A stretch of DNA of 64,000 nucleotides from Bacteroidales bacterium Phil6 (GCA_002633315.1 NWBN01000014.1:124001-188000), one strand, 5' to 3'. Shown: positions 1-8,846, counted from the stretch's first letter. Notes: generated by a model not told the origin, from the sequence alone. Translations and numbers: made by a program.

Positions 1-2
1 AT

Positions 3-347
3 CCGGGCAACGGAGTATGGCTGTTTGTCCTGTCATGTATCGTTTATGGCGTAGCATTTGATTTCTTCAACATCAGCGGTTCCTTATTCGTTGACAAGGA
101 AACAGACTCAGGAATCAGGTCTTCGGCACAAGGACTATTCATGCTGATGACAAACGGCATCGGAGCCACAATAGGGACATTGGCTGCACAAGTTGTTATA
201 AACCATTTCGTTGAATCACAATCTGACGCCATGGCAAGAGCCGCCGGATGGCAGACCTCGTGGTATATCTTTTCTGCTTACGCTTTGCTCGTAGCCATTG
301 TATTTGCTGTTGTTTTCAAATACAAACATGTAAAAGAAGCATTATGA
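3..347 (+). CDS. Nucleoside:H+ symporter (NHS/NupG-like MFS), C-terminal part
   Basis: This is the last 114 residues of an integral membrane transporter whose start lies before the window; the frame is open from base 3. The visible part has three or four hydrophobic helices and the segment [11 protein letters not shown], followed by [19 protein letters not shown], which matches my memory of the nucleoside:H+ symporter family (NupG/XapB) of the major facilitator superfamily. Those proteins import ribo- and deoxyribonucleosides. The stop codon overlaps the thyA start by four bases (ATGA), so the two are translationally coupled, which fits thymidine uptake next to thymidylate synthesis. Another MFS subfamily is possible because the N-terminal half is missing. 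Confidence 0.75.
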   Translation, partial: PGNGVWLFVLSCIVYGVAFDFFNISGSLFVDKETDSGIRSSAQGLFMLMTNGIGATIGTLAAQVVINHFVESQSDAMARAAGWQTSWYIFSAYALLVAIVFAVVFKYKHVKEAL

Positions 348-1171
348 GACAATATCACGAATTATTGCGCAGCATACTTGAACACGGCTGCCAAAAGGGA
401 GACCGTACAGGAACCGGAACAATAAGCATCTTCGGCTATCAGATGCGCTTTAATCTGCAGGAAGGATTCCCATTACTGACAACAAAAAAAGTGCATCTCA
501 AATCCATAATTCATGAACTGTTATGGATGCTCAACGGTGATACCAATATAAAATACCTTCATGATCATAAAGTCAGCATCTGGGATGAATGGGCTAACGA
601 TAATGGTGAACTTGGTCCTATTTACGGCGCCCAATGGAGAAACTGGAATAATGAAGGTATAGACCAGATCAAAGGTGTGGTCGAAAGTATCAAGAACAAC
701 CCAAACAGCAGGAGACATATAGTAACAGCATGGAATCCGAGTGTCTTGCCTGATGAAAATTCCAAAGACTTTGCCGCCAATGTGGCACAAGGGAAAGCTT
801 CATTACCTCCATGTCATGCTTTTTTTCAGTTTTATGTGGCAAACGACAAACTTTCATGTCAGTTGTATCAACGAAGTGCCGACGTATTTTTAGGAGTGCC
901 ATTCAACATCGCTTCATACTCTCTGTTGACAATGATGATGGCTCAGGTATGCAACTTGCAGTTAGGGGAATTCATACACACTTTTGGTGACGTTCATATA
1001 TACAACAACCATATTGAACAGGTAAAACTTCAATTGGAAAGAAAACCTCGTCCTTTACCAACAATGATATTAAATCCTGAGGTAAAAGATATATTCAATT
1101 TTAAATATACCGACTTTACATTAGAAAACTATAATCCATACGAAGCCATAAAGGCTGATGTATCAAAATAA
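344..1171 (+). CDS. thyA: Thymidylate synthase
   Basis: Converts dUMP to dTMP with methylenetetrahydrofolate in the cytoplasm. The 275-residue protein carries the N-terminal [16 protein letters not shown] folate/dUMP segment, the active-site [11 protein letters not shown] with catalytic Cys157, and the [20 protein letters not shown] signature. It has a short insertion before the catalytic Cys relative to the 264-residue E. coli enzyme. I chose the ATG at 344, overlapping the permease stop, because the upstream in-frame extension reads through permease sequence and has no homology. folA starts 6 bp downstream, so permease, thyA and folA form one operon. Family assignment is secure. Confidence 0.97.
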   Translation: MRQYHELLRSILEHGCQKGDRTGTGTISIFGYQMRFNLQEGFPLLTTKKVHLKSIIHELLWMLNGDTNIKYLHDHKVSIWDEWANDNGELGPIYGAQWRNWNNEGIDQIKGVVESIKNNPNSRRHIVTAWNPSVLPDENSKDFAANVAQGKASLPPCHAFFQFYVANDKLSCQLYQRSADVFLGVPFNIASYSLLTMMMAQVCNLQLGEFIHTFGDVHIYNNHIEQVKLQLERKPRPLPTMILNPEVKDIFNFKYTDFTLENYNPYEAIKADVSK

Positions 1172-1177
1172 ATTATC

Positions 1178-1678
1178 ATGAAACCAAAAATTTCAGTAAT
1201 AGCAGCAATAGCAGAAAACAGAGCCATTGGCAAAAATGGACAGCTTATTTGGCATATCTCAAGAGATTTGAAACATTTCAAAGAACTGACGGAAGGCAAA
1301 TGCGTAGTGATGGGACATAACACTTACGTGTCATTGCCAAAACAAAAGGCTTTGCCAAACAGGCGCAACATCATAATATCTGACAGATTGGAAGAAGCTC
1401 CGGAAGGATTCGAATACGTAACATCTATCTCCAAAGCCCTCGAACTGTTGAAAAACGAAGACGAGATCTTCATCATGGGCGGCGGAATGATATACGAACA
1501 GTTTATTCCAAAAGCGGACAAACTGTATCTGACACGTATTAAAAAATCTTTTGAAGCGGACACATATTTCCCTATGGTCAACTTCGACGAATGGGAATTG
1601 ACAGACATCCTTGTCATAGACGATGACCCTCAAGTGGATTTCTCGTATCAATTTGAGACGTGGGAAAGAAAAAATTGA
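1178..1678 (+). CDS. folA: Dihydrofolate reductase
   Basis: Reduces dihydrofolate, the by-product of the ThyA reaction, to tetrahydrofolate with NADPH. At 166 residues it has normal family length. The N-terminal strand ISVIAAIAENRAIGKNGQLIWH, the active-site acidic residue Asp30 in SRDLKHFKEL, the MGHNTYVSLP segment, the PNRRNIIISDR cofactor region and the glycine-rich IMGGGMIYEQF all fit DHFR. Pairing directly behind thyA is the usual arrangement and closes the folate cycle of thymidylate synthesis. Confidence 0.96.
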   Translation: MKPKISVIAAIAENRAIGKNGQLIWHISRDLKHFKELTEGKCVVMGHNTYVSLPKQKALPNRRNIIISDRLEEAPEGFEYVTSISKALELLKNEDEIFIMGGGMIYEQFIPKADKLYLTRIKKSFEADTYFPMVNFDEWELTDILVIDDDPQVDFSYQFETWERKN

Positions 1679-1697
1679 CGAATATCAGTCTATTGAA

Positions 1698-2180
1698 GTG
1701 TCAAAACAGAAGATAAATAAGACCAACGTGGCACGGATACTCGACAAAGCCGGTGTCAAATACGATTTAATACCCTACGAAGTTGATGAAAACGATTTAA
1801 GCGCCATTCATGTCGCAACTCAACTTAATGAGAATATTGAATTGGTATTCAAGACGATAGTACTTCATGGAGACAAGAATGGTTATCTTGTTTGCGTGAT
1901 ACCCGGAAATCATGAGATAGATTTAAAGAAAGTTGCCCGTGTCAGCGGAAACAAAAAATGTGAGTTGCTACCTCTGAAAGAATTATTACCCCTGACCGGG
2001 TACATACGCGGCGGATGTTCGCCTGTCGGAATGAAAAAGCAATTCCCCACTTTCATTCATGAGAGTGCCATGTCGCATGATTTTATTTATGTCAGTGCCG
2101 GGCAACGCGGACTACAATTGAAAGTGTCTCCAACCGACTTGGCTTCCATAGTCAGAGGCACATTTGCCGACTTGACATAA
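1698..2180 (+). CDS. ybaK: YbaK/EbsC-type aminoacyl-tRNA deacylase
   Basis: Probably hydrolyses mischarged Cys-tRNA(Pro) in trans. The YbaK fold is recognisable from FKTIVLHGDKNGYLVCVIPG, the glycine-rich TGYIRGGCSPVGMKKQFPTFI and the C-terminal VSAGQRGLQLKVSP. I prefer the GTG at 1698 (160 residues, MSKQKINKTNVARIL), which matches the usual 155-160 residue length. An in-frame ATG at 1623 would overlap folA and add unrelated residues. It lies 19 bp after folA and ends just before a terminator, so it is probably the last gene of the thyA operon. The start is less certain than the function. Confidence 0.9.
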   Translation: MSKQKINKTNVARILDKAGVKYDLIPYEVDENDLSAIHVATQLNENIELVFKTIVLHGDKNGYLVCVIPGNHEIDLKKVARVSGNKKCELLPLKELLPLTGYIRGGCSPVGMKKQFPTFIHESAMSHDFIYVSAGQRGLQLKVSPTDLASIVRGTFADLT

Positions 2181-2204
2181 TAATATCGCATCAACAGAAA
2201 ACAG

Positions 2205-2246
2205 AAACCTCTAACTTAATAACAAAAAAAGTTAGAGGTTTTTATA
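2205..2246 (+). terminator. Rho-independent terminator after ybaK
   Basis: An 11-bp perfect inverted repeat (2205-2215 with 2231-2241, stem AAACCTCTAAC) is followed by T-rich sequence. It closes the thyA-folA-ybaK transcript. Confidence 0.85.
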
Positions 2247-2358
2247 TTATTAAAGTTGAATTATTGTTGTTTTCGGCATCATCGCCTATTGACATATCGA
2301 ACTACTGACTCCATAGTTTAAAACATTAATACACATTATTCCTTAAAATAGAGTCATT

Positions 2359-2958
2359 TCAAAGAAAATCAAGAGCATTCTTTTCAATATGAGTAACATT
2401 TTCCAATAATGTAAGACCATTTTTGTCACCAATGACATAAACCACAGGAGGACTCCCGCAATGTACCAACTCATCCATAAAAAGAGGTTCACCAAACACA
2501 AACAGACTGCATTTAAAAGTATCTCCAACATTAAGATTACAGTTTAATGCTTTTTCAACCACAAAGCACTGATTTCCCAAATATCGAAACAAGCAGTATC
2601 GATTAGGTCGCCAACCGACTTCTATAACATCTCCCTCATACAAAAACTGACTTTGTATATAACGAGTGCATATATTTTCAGATTGTATTTCAATATCATT
2701 CAATTTCGTTAAAAAATCATCCCAACATTCCAACCCAACAAATCGTGAAAGCAAATCGAGTGTACTATTACGTGTATTATGTGCTCCGTCAACATAAAAC
2801 CAAAGCCTTTTCAGTGTTGATGAACTAATAGTTTCATGCAGTCTTTCCCATATCATATCCACTAAAAAATCAAAATCTGCCGGTGTTTTCATTTTACGAC
2901 CGACAATAGATTCTATACGGCAACGTAATTCTGTTATTTCGGGACGATTCTTATTCAT
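2359..2958 (-). CDS. Hypothetical protein with Bacteroidetes-type N-terminal module
   Basis: A 199-residue soluble protein without signal peptide or membrane segment. The first 80 residues contain the pattern ISSSTLKRLWFYVDG, then STLDLLSRFVGLECWDDFL. I recognise this as a recurrent N-terminal helical module of many unnamed Bacteroidetes proteins (typically ST-LKR-WGY and LA-F-GY-DW--F). The C-terminal half is beta-rich with several Cys and has no motif I can name. It is the outermost gene of an accessory block on the minus strand, 270 bp from the next gene. Function unknown; a sensory or regulatory role would be a guess. Confidence 0.6.
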   Translation of the reverse strand: MNKNRPEITELRCRIESIVGRKMKTPADFDFLVDMIWERLHETISSSTLKRLWFYVDGAHNTRNSTLDLLSRFVGLECWDDFLTKLNDIEIQSENICTRYIQSQFLYEGDVIEVGWRPNRYCLFRYLGNQCFVVEKALNCNLNVGDTFKCSLFVFGEPLFMDELVHCGSPPVVYVIGDKNGLTLLENVTHIEKNALDFL

Positions 2959-3226
2959 TATTTAATACATCACAATTTAAACTAATATTGATTTCAAAAA
3001 GCTTTTTTACATAACATTTTAATATTCAACAAATAATAAAACTCCATAACAACAAGTAATTACTTAATGACAACATCATTATCAAGCCGCATAACATCCT
3101 TTATTGAGAATAATCTCAATATTTTATGTCATCAAAAAATGAACACAACCACACTATGGCTCAATACATGAGGTCAGTCAAAGCATTGCCGAGATTTAAT
3201 TATAAACACTTCGCCATAACATACGG

Positions 3227-3472
3227 TTATTTCTTCTCTCGTTTAAGCATTTCTTTAGCGTTTTCAATCTGTCTTTTTAAAGACTCTATTTTATTGTCAT
3301 GATAGGCGGTCTTGTCCACCTTATTTTTGCGATATAAAGCTTTACTTGAAGGAGAGGAAGCCTTTTTTATCATATCTGAATAATGTGCATTATCTTTCTT
3401 CTTAGCTGCTTTCTCCTTGTCTAAAGCAGCGCGTAAATCGATGATTTTCTTTTTATAATATTCTTTACTCAT
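3227..3472 (-). CDS. Small Lys-rich coiled-coil protein
   Basis: An 81-residue, strongly basic protein rich in Lys, Glu and Ala, probably almost entirely helical (two coiled-coil stretches, about residues 1-30 and 50-80). It has no signal peptide or membrane helix and no catalytic motif. The start is an ATG with no competing upstream start. It is isolated from both neighbours by more than 120 bp. Function unknown. Composition suggests a nucleic-acid- or partner-binding accessory protein, but this is inference. Confidence 0.55.
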   Translation of the reverse strand: MSKEYYKKKIIDLRAALDKEKAAKKKDNAHYSDMIKKASSPSSKALYRKNKVDKTAYHDNKIESLKRQIENAKEMLKREKK

Positions 3473-3600
3473 AGTTTAACTTGTATTAGCTGAATTCAAT
3501 TATAAGTGCAACAGAATCCATAATGAATTAATTACATTTATCATTTATATGACAAAACATATTTCCACAATCACATATAAAATACATTCACCCCTTCATT

Positions 3601-4275
3601 TCAAGTATTCATCTTGTCCTTAACATCATCGACAACATCAGTCACCGAGCCGGCAGCATTCATTATTCCGTCAGTCACCAAAGATACAGTATCTTTCACG
3701 AACGACAATTTTTTTCCGATAACGGTAGTTTCAATACAGCCGTAAATACCGTACAGCATAAGAATTACGCCTGAAATAATAAAAATCACATCTGCCGATT
3801 TTGCCGGATAGAATAACATTCCAACGCCAAGAAGGACCATTATTCCCGGAAATATATACATGCTTTTGGACAATTCAATCTCTTTTCTTTTCTTAAATAA
3901 AGATATTATGGAATACACTCCAAGAGCACAAATAACCACTCCGAGAATAAACTGAATAAACCCGAAGAAGAACCTTGGGAAAATAATCATAAGGATTCCG
4001 AGCAACAATAATGCACCACCAGAAATATTATATACCTTTTTCTTAACTGAAGGTGCATTTCCCAACAAATACTTCAGGTAGAAAAAGATTCCAAACAGAA
4101 TCAAAACAACAGCAAGGATCTTCACAATTATTTCTTTTACGGTGCCATGCCAAAATGTAAAAAACACTCCTGCACCAAATAACAACACGCTTATCACATA
4201 ACCTAAAACTCGATTTGTTTTGGCTGAAGCTTGTTTATTAGATTTCACTTTTTTCATGGTATTTGATTTTTTCAT
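3601..4275 (-). CDS. DUF308 (HdeD-like) membrane protein
   Basis: A 224-residue integral membrane protein with a basic N-terminus and about six hydrophobic helices arranged as pairs (for example LGYVISVLLFGAGVFF, IFPGIMVLLGVGMLFY and VIFIISGVILMLYGIYG). The repeated 'GxxxLLLGIxxIxxP' pattern is that of the DUF308/HdeD family. A C-terminal soluble tail of about 35 residues (TDGIMNAAGSVTDVVDDVKDKMN) looks helical and amphipathic. It is the last gene of a three-gene unit with two DUF4230 proteins (15-bp gap). HdeD proteins are linked to acid stress in enterobacteria; whether that applies here is unknown. Confidence 0.75.
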   Translation of the reverse strand: MKKSNTMKKVKSNKQASAKTNRVLGYVISVLLFGAGVFFTFWHGTVKEIIVKILAVVLILFGIFFYLKYLLGNAPSVKKKVYNISGGALLLLGILMIIFPRFFFGFIQFILGVVICALGVYSIISLFKKRKEIELSKSMYIFPGIMVLLGVGMLFYPAKSADVIFIISGVILMLYGIYGCIETTVIGKKLSFVKDTVSLVTDGIMNAAGSVTDVVDDVKDKMNT

Positions 4276-4290
4276 ATCATTATTCCTTAA

Positions 4291-4923
4291 TTAATTTGTA
4301 GAAGGTTGAATTGTAAGATACACCTGACTGAATCCCAATGATTTAAAAAGGTTTTGCAACTTTGCGATACCCGTTGTTTCAGCTTTTTTCACCAAATCGT
4401 AATCAAGTGCATTTTTCTCAAGGTTATGTTTTGCTTCCGACTGTAGTTCTGTGACATGTTCATGTTTCCATGAGCCTTTCTCCACATAGACCTCATAACC
4501 GGAAGGATTTATAATTATATCAAATATTTCTGCCCGAGGTAATTCCATATTCAAGGTATCGCCATTAACATGGATTTTATTTACATCAACTTTGGATAAA
4601 TCATAACCGGCACGAACCTTTCCGTAAGCAATAAGCACTATTTCGTCCATCACTTCTTCATTTGAGACTTTATTTGAAAAACGTCCAATACGCGAGTCAT
4701 TAAAATCGCTTCTTTTACTTTTGGTAATTACCATTTCTTCATAGTAACATACGCTTGTAAATTCTCCAATCTTCTTTATCTCCTCAATCACATTGGCAGT
4801 TTTGTCTATTTTCACTTCCTTACGGAACAAAGAAAATTTAGGTAACAGACCAAATTGCCGAGCCAGATAGAAGCCGCCGGCCAATATTATCACCAAAATC
4901 ACAGTTCTCAATATAGTTTTCAT
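4291..4923 (-). CDS. DUF4230 family membrane-anchored protein
   Basis: A 210-residue protein with one N-terminal membrane segment (about residues 6-24) and an extracytoplasmic domain. The pattern ANVIEEIKKIGEFTSVCYYEEM, then a later central YGKVRAGYDLSKVDVNKI and a PRAEIFDIIINPS strand, is that of DUF4230, an uncharacterised envelope family. It overlaps the upstream paralogous lipoprotein by four bases and is followed by the DUF308 gene, so the three are co-transcribed and probably work together in the envelope. Function unknown. Confidence 0.78.
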   Translation of the reverse strand: MKTILRTVILVIILAGGFYLARQFGLLPKFSLFRKEVKIDKTANVIEEIKKIGEFTSVCYYEEMVITKSKRSDFNDSRIGRFSNKVSNEEVMDEIVLIAYGKVRAGYDLSKVDVNKIHVNGDTLNMELPRAEIFDIIINPSGYEVYVEKGSWKHEHVTELQSEAKHNLEKNALDYDLVKKAETTGIAKLQNLFKSLGFSQVYLTIQPSTN

Positions 4924-5498
4924 AATACTTCCTCCTTATCTTCAAATTTAACTGTTACTTTTTCAAAACCCAACTGATAAAGCATTGCTGAGAAAAAATC
5001 CGAAGCATTACTTTCTGCATCGGTCAATATTCCCATATTTCCAACATCGGCTATAATATCTGCTTCGCCCTGTTTCAACAATTCATTACGTTCTTCAGCA
5101 GAGAACGAACTACGGAAAAAGGATACTGAGGAATACTCCAACACCACTGCTTCAGCAGGCATATTGATAGACAGCAGTTTTGCATGTGGCAATGTAACCT
5201 CAACAGACTTATTAGACTTGTCGATAATCACATCCTCATACGAAAGTTTTCCGATGTCGATTCCGGCCTTGAGATAAGCAGTGCATGTAAAAAGAATTTT
5301 TCTATCCCCAACAGTGTACCATTGAACATCACTTGCTTTAATAACCTTTTTCACAGTGTATTCCACTGAACCAAAATCCGCCATTTCTGACATTTGCTGC
5401 ATCCTCGTCTTCAAAGATTCCTCCAAATGGTTGTCACACCCGGTAAGAAGCACTGACAGCAGTATAAACACAACAATTGTTTTTAAATTAGATGTCAT
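4920..5498 (-). CDS. DUF4230 family lipoprotein
   Basis: A 192-residue lipoprotein. The signal sequence ends in a clear lipobox (LLTGC, Cys about 21). The mature part has the same plan as the next gene: MADFGSVEYTVKKVIKA, a CTAYLKAGIDIGKLSYEDV strand pair and LPHAKLLSINMP, so it is a second, diverged DUF4230 protein. The C-terminal helix and FEKVTVKFEDKEE correspond to the end of its partner. The two genes overlap (stop and start share 4920-4923), which strongly suggests a heteromeric pair held at the membrane, one by lipid and one by a helix. Function unknown. Confidence 0.75.
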   Translation of the reverse strand: MTSNLKTIVVFILLSVLLTGCDNHLEESLKTRMQQMSEMADFGSVEYTVKKVIKASDVQWYTVGDRKILFTCTAYLKAGIDIGKLSYEDVIIDKSNKSVEVTLPHAKLLSINMPAEAVVLEYSSVSFFRSSFSAEERNELLKQGEADIIADVGNMGILTDAESNASDFFSAMLYQLGFEKVTVKFEDKEEVL

Positions 5499-5597
5499 AA
5501 TTAGTTTTTTAAATTGATGAGTTCTATCAAATTCATACTCAATATCAAACAGTAGAACTCATTGCCTGTCCGAATTGAGATTAAACAACTATTACAA

Positions 5598-7349
5598 TCA
5601 CGAAACGGTTTCTATGTCATAATTGAATTTGCTTTTAACTACATCCAGAAGTTTAGCAAAGACAGCAGGTTTACCCTGTGATGTAGTAGGCCAATTTGAA
5701 GATATGAGAATCTTCGCATCTTTCAACTGAATAGCATCGTTTTCATCTTTCTTTCCATAAAATGGGACCTTTCCATCTCTATCCAACAGAGCCTTGTAAT
5801 CATCATACTTCATAAAATGAGCATCCATATTTTTCATAGCGTTAAAATCGGATCTCAACTGTTCTACTGTCAAATCAGGATGTAATGAAAGATGATATAA
5901 CACCAAGTCACGTACCAGTTGCACTTTCTTTGTATAGACCTTACCATTGAATCTGTAATCAGAGGTATCTCTGTTAAACTTCTTTTTGACCGGACCATCA
6001 AAAGCTTTCAGATTTGTAACAGCGGACAATTCTATAGTAGTTGAAATAACATTTCCAATTTCCTTGTCGTCACCTATCAATTCTGCAATCTTATTCAACA
6101 ATGAAGATACGGAGAACACCCGATTGCTTAAATACGTTTCTTTTTGACACATTCTGAAAGTGATTTTCTCCCAGTCTTCATCAAATTCATCAATAGCATC
6201 CAATGACTCTTTTTCTTCTTCAGTAAGATTTCTCAATTTAAGTTTAGAAGCAATTTTCTCGTTCCATTTTTTAAAATCCGGTTCTTCTGACAATTGATTA
6301 TAGATATACGGATAAGCAATCTGCATGCAGACCAAAGAGAAGTTAAGCAATTTGGAATTAATAGAAGTAGCGGATGTATGTCCTTGTACATCATTTATTA
6401 TCGATATCAACGACAAAGTATTCATAAGACGTTTAAGTGACCTGGGATTAGATCCTACAGAAAGTCTGGCTATCTCGGAAAGATTCTCGGCGAGTTCAAT
6501 ATCCTTAAGTTCCTCGGGAGTAAAAAACTCAATGGTTTTCAAAGCATCTACGAGGAAGGTATCCACATTATACGAAGCTATTGGCATGGAGAATGGCAGT
6601 TGTATGATTTTATCGAAGAAAGATCTAAATTCACGTTCATTTCTATCAGTCAATTCTCCGAATTTAGGTTTAAGTCCTTTTATGATGACATCATAGTCAA
6701 TAGCAAGAATAAACACACAATTTTCTATGTCGAAAATATTCTTTAGAAGTTCCAATATTTCAACTGCCACAGGAGGGTCGATACGATCCAAGTCGTCAAT
6801 ATAGAAAGTAAATCCGACCTTTGAATTATTTAAAGACAATGCTTCTTCTATCAATTTCTTGATTTCTTTTTTCAATGTCAAAATAGAGGATTCGCCTGAA
6901 GTTTCAAAGCCAAACACTTCATCGACAACGCCGCCATCTATACCAACAGTACCAGCAGCAATTTTAGTCCCTACAGATGCCATTTTCTTAAACAGTCCAC
7001 CTATTTTCTTTTTACTTTCCTCCCATTTATGTCCGGGATTAAGCTCTCCTATCTGACCTATAATACCTTCAAGAATAGCAATGATCGCCTGATTAGGAGT
7101 ATTCATAAGGGAATACTGCCATGTGTTTATCCAAACAGGATAGAATAACGCATCATCTCTATCGCACAAATTGTATCGAAGCATATTCATCAATGATGTC
7201 TTACCACTACCCCATTCTCCTTGAAGTGCTATTGTAATAGGTGTATCTGTTAATTTAATAAACTTTATCAATGCATCCTGATATACCTGAATACCGAAAA
7301 GGTCATTCTGTGAATATTGTCTCGGAACATCTATTACACTTGATTTCAT
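5598..7349 (-). CDS. KAP family P-loop NTPase
   Basis: A 583-residue STAND/AAA-like NTPase of the KAP family. Walker A is GEWGSGKTS at about 44-52, preceded by the typical FGIQVYQDALIKFI helix; Walker B plus the family signature is FYIDDLDRIDPP at about 182-192; a later VGSNPRSLKRLMN matches the sensor region. Unlike many KAP proteins it shows no transmembrane insertion between Walker A and B, so it is probably cytoplasmic or peripheral. KAP NTPases are frequent in mobile and defence islands. It sits between DUF4230 genes and two small paralogous proteins, all on the minus strand, and is a likely core of an accessory system. Its substrate or trigger is unknown. Confidence 0.88.
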   Translation of the reverse strand: MKSSVIDVPRQYSQNDLFGIQVYQDALIKFIKLTDTPITIALQGEWGSGKTSLMNMLRYNLCDRDDALFYPVWINTWQYSLMNTPNQAIIAILEGIIGQIGELNPGHKWEESKKKIGGLFKKMASVGTKIAAGTVGIDGGVVDEVFGFETSGESSILTLKKEIKKLIEEALSLNNSKVGFTFYIDDLDRIDPPVAVEILELLKNIFDIENCVFILAIDYDVIIKGLKPKFGELTDRNEREFRSFFDKIIQLPFSMPIASYNVDTFLVDALKTIEFFTPEELKDIELAENLSEIARLSVGSNPRSLKRLMNTLSLISIINDVQGHTSATSINSKLLNFSLVCMQIAYPYIYNQLSEEPDFKKWNEKIASKLKLRNLTEEEKESLDAIDEFDEDWEKITFRMCQKETYLSNRVFSVSSLLNKIAELIGDDKEIGNVISTTIELSAVTNLKAFDGPVKKKFNRDTSDYRFNGKVYTKKVQLVRDLVLYHLSLHPDLTVEQLRSDFNAMKNMDAHFMKYDDYKALLDRDGKVPFYGKKDENDAIQLKDAKILISSNWPTTSQGKPAVFAKLLDVVKSKFNYDIETVS

Positions 7350-7499
7350 AAAATTAGTATTTTCTGTTTCATCTTCAGATTTTAGTCATACACAATATCA
7401 AGGATAAATCTGATATTCAATTTATTTCAGAATTAAAAACCTAAAAACCGATATGACATGATCTTATCCTGTCATATCAGTTTTTAAAGTCTTTATAAT

Positions 7500-7814
7500 C
7501 TATTTACCGGCTGCAGAAAGAGTAATATCATTGTCAGCCAAAGCCGAGTCATTTGCATTTGCCACCTGAACACCAATTCCATACAACTCTGCAATTTTAT
7601 TCTCGAAATTACCAACTTTAATATTGCCTTTCACAACAAGTTCACCACCTTTGGCACCTTCAGCCCTTATAGAGGCAAGTGTTGCATTTTCATCAGCAAA
7701 AGCACCTTTGCAAGTAACACTTTTATATACTCGCAAAGTAGCACCAAAAGAATTTTTGAAATTTTCTTTCAATGTTTTGACCTTCATACGGCCATCCAAT
7801 TTAAACTCTGCCAT
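7500..7814 (-). CDS. Small conserved protein, paralogue of the next gene upstream
   Basis: A 104-residue soluble protein (no signal, no membrane segment). It has a basic KVKTLKENFKNSFGATLRVYKS start, a FADENATLASIR middle and a VKVGNFENKIAEL-like helix (here IKVGNFENKIAELYGIGVQV). Each of these blocks has a counterpart in the 121-residue protein encoded 56 bp upstream, so they are diverged duplicates. The alternating strand/helix pattern suggests two copies of a small alpha/beta unit within each protein. I do not recognise a named domain. Its position ahead of the KAP NTPase suggests a partner or regulator of that NTPase (inference). Confidence 0.65.
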   Translation of the reverse strand: MAEFKLDGRMKVKTLKENFKNSFGATLRVYKSVTCKGAFADENATLASIRAEGAKGGELVVKGNIKVGNFENKIAELYGIGVQVANANDSALADNDITLSAAGK

Positions 7815-7870
7815 AACTATTAAAATTTAATCTTGCCTACTCTAATCAGGATTTTCGGCATTCTCCTTGT

Positions 7871-8236
7871 TTATTTTTCACCGCGAGCAGCCTGCCCAAT
7901 GGTAAGATTATTGTCCACGCATACCTTTCCCGTAGGATCTTTTATCTGTACCGTCAAGCCGAAAACAGTATCAAACAGTTTTTCAGCTTCACCGACTTTC
8001 ATTGAAGCTTTAATATTCAATTCCGTCTTGGTAGAAGATTTTACTTCCTTGGATGTTAACTGACTCAGCTGTTTTATTGTAAGGTCCGGATCAGCCAATT
8101 TGTTTCCTTTATAAACTGCCAGAGTACAACCAAAAGTTTTCTTGAAATCATCACAAATAGTCTTTAACTTTTTGTTTGGAGCCACAGTAAATTCTGCATT
8201 CTTAAAGTGGTCTTTCAAATTATTCAATATTCCCAT
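7871..8236 (-). CDS. Small conserved protein, first gene of the KAP block
   Basis: A 121-residue soluble protein paralogous to the 104-residue neighbour: KLKTICDDFKKTFGCTLAVYKG aligns with KVKTLKENFKNSFGATLRVYKS, LADPDLTIKQL with FADENATLASI, and MKVGEAEKLFDTVFGLTVQIKD with IKVGNFENKIAELYGIGVQVAN. The gene has a probable promoter at 8552-8580 and therefore a leader of about 300 nt, which contains a run of nine G (C in the transcript). Whether the promoter also serves the KAP gene cannot be told from sequence. Function unknown. Confidence 0.62.
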   Translation of the reverse strand: MGILNNLKDHFKNAEFTVAPNKKLKTICDDFKKTFGCTLAVYKGNKLADPDLTIKQLSQLTSKEVKSSTKTELNIKASMKVGEAEKLFDTVFGLTVQIKDPTGKVCVDNNLTIGQAARGEK

Positions 8237-8457
8237 AATAATTTAATTTAAATGATTATTAAATAGTTTTATATTTCTTCTATGTCATTTATGTTCTAAT
8301 TATTCTTAGAGACTTAACTGTTCAATTTATGATTATACAAGAAAAGCCTGCTATCCAGAACAGGACAACAAGCTGATACAATCAGACATTTCAATCTTAA
8401 GACAATGCCTTTTATTTTTATAAAGTAATGATTATAAAGCAAATAACAAACCAGTAT

Positions 8458-8466
8458 GGGGGGGGG
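8458..8466. repeat. Homopolymer run of nine G
   Basis: Nine consecutive G on the plus strand in the 640-bp gap between the small KAP-block gene and the first C10 protease. The rest of this gap is AT-rich and holds a promoter (8552-8580), one insertion-sequence-end repeat (8765-8804) and a terminator (8814-8846). On the minus strand the run is C9 within the predicted leader of the 8236 gene, about 220 bases before its start. Confidence 0.9.
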
Positions 8467-8551
8467 TAATAATTAAATCGACAATATACTTAATATTGCC
8501 AGACAATAACGACTCTCCCGATTTTGCTTTCATAACGACTTATTTAGATTG

Positions 8552-8580
8552 CAAATATACATTAATTTTTTATTAACCAA
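8552..8580 (-). promoter_or_regulatory. Probable promoter of the KAP-block small genes
   Basis: Read on the minus strand there is TTG, 18 nt, then TATATTTG, matching the Bacteroidetes TAnnTTTG -7 element. Spacing is one base shorter than the usual 19-21. Confidence 0.5.
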
Positions 8581-8764
8581 ATTTTTTTAAATTATTTTTG
8601 CAATTCATCTCTCGAAAAGACACCTTAACTACAAATCAATTTCAATCAACATGTTAAACATTAAGATAATAACAATAATTCCGGCATATATCTCTATATA
8701 CGTATTTAAAAAGTTATCCATTGACTACACTATGAAAAGTCATTTTAACAATAAATAGAAAAAT

Positions 8765-8804
8765 ATTAAACTTTGAATTTTACACACTTTTTGGGACAGT
8801 ATCT
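8765..8804 (+). repeat. 40-bp dispersed repeat, copy 1 (insertion-sequence end)
   Basis: These 40 bases are identical to 57017-57056. The terminal part reads TTTGGGACAGTATCT, and its reverse complement also occurs at 56878-56892, so it is most likely one end of an insertion sequence or small non-autonomous derivative. No opposite end is visible near this copy, so it is a solo scar. Confidence 0.7.
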
Positions 8805-8813
8805 TAATAACAG

Positions 8814-8846
8814 AAAGTGCATGTCGAAAAATTCGACATGCACTTT
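8814..8846 (-). terminator. Terminator downstream of the first C10 protease
   Basis: A perfect 15-bp inverted repeat (8814-8828 with 8832-8846) around a 3-base loop, with A/T runs on both sides. It ends the minus-strand protease transcript 34 bp after its stop. Confidence 0.85.

Noticed and set aside
248..343. N-terminal extension of thymidylate synthase frame
   Set aside because: It overlaps the permease in another frame and has no thymidylate synthase similarity; ATG 344 gives the family start.
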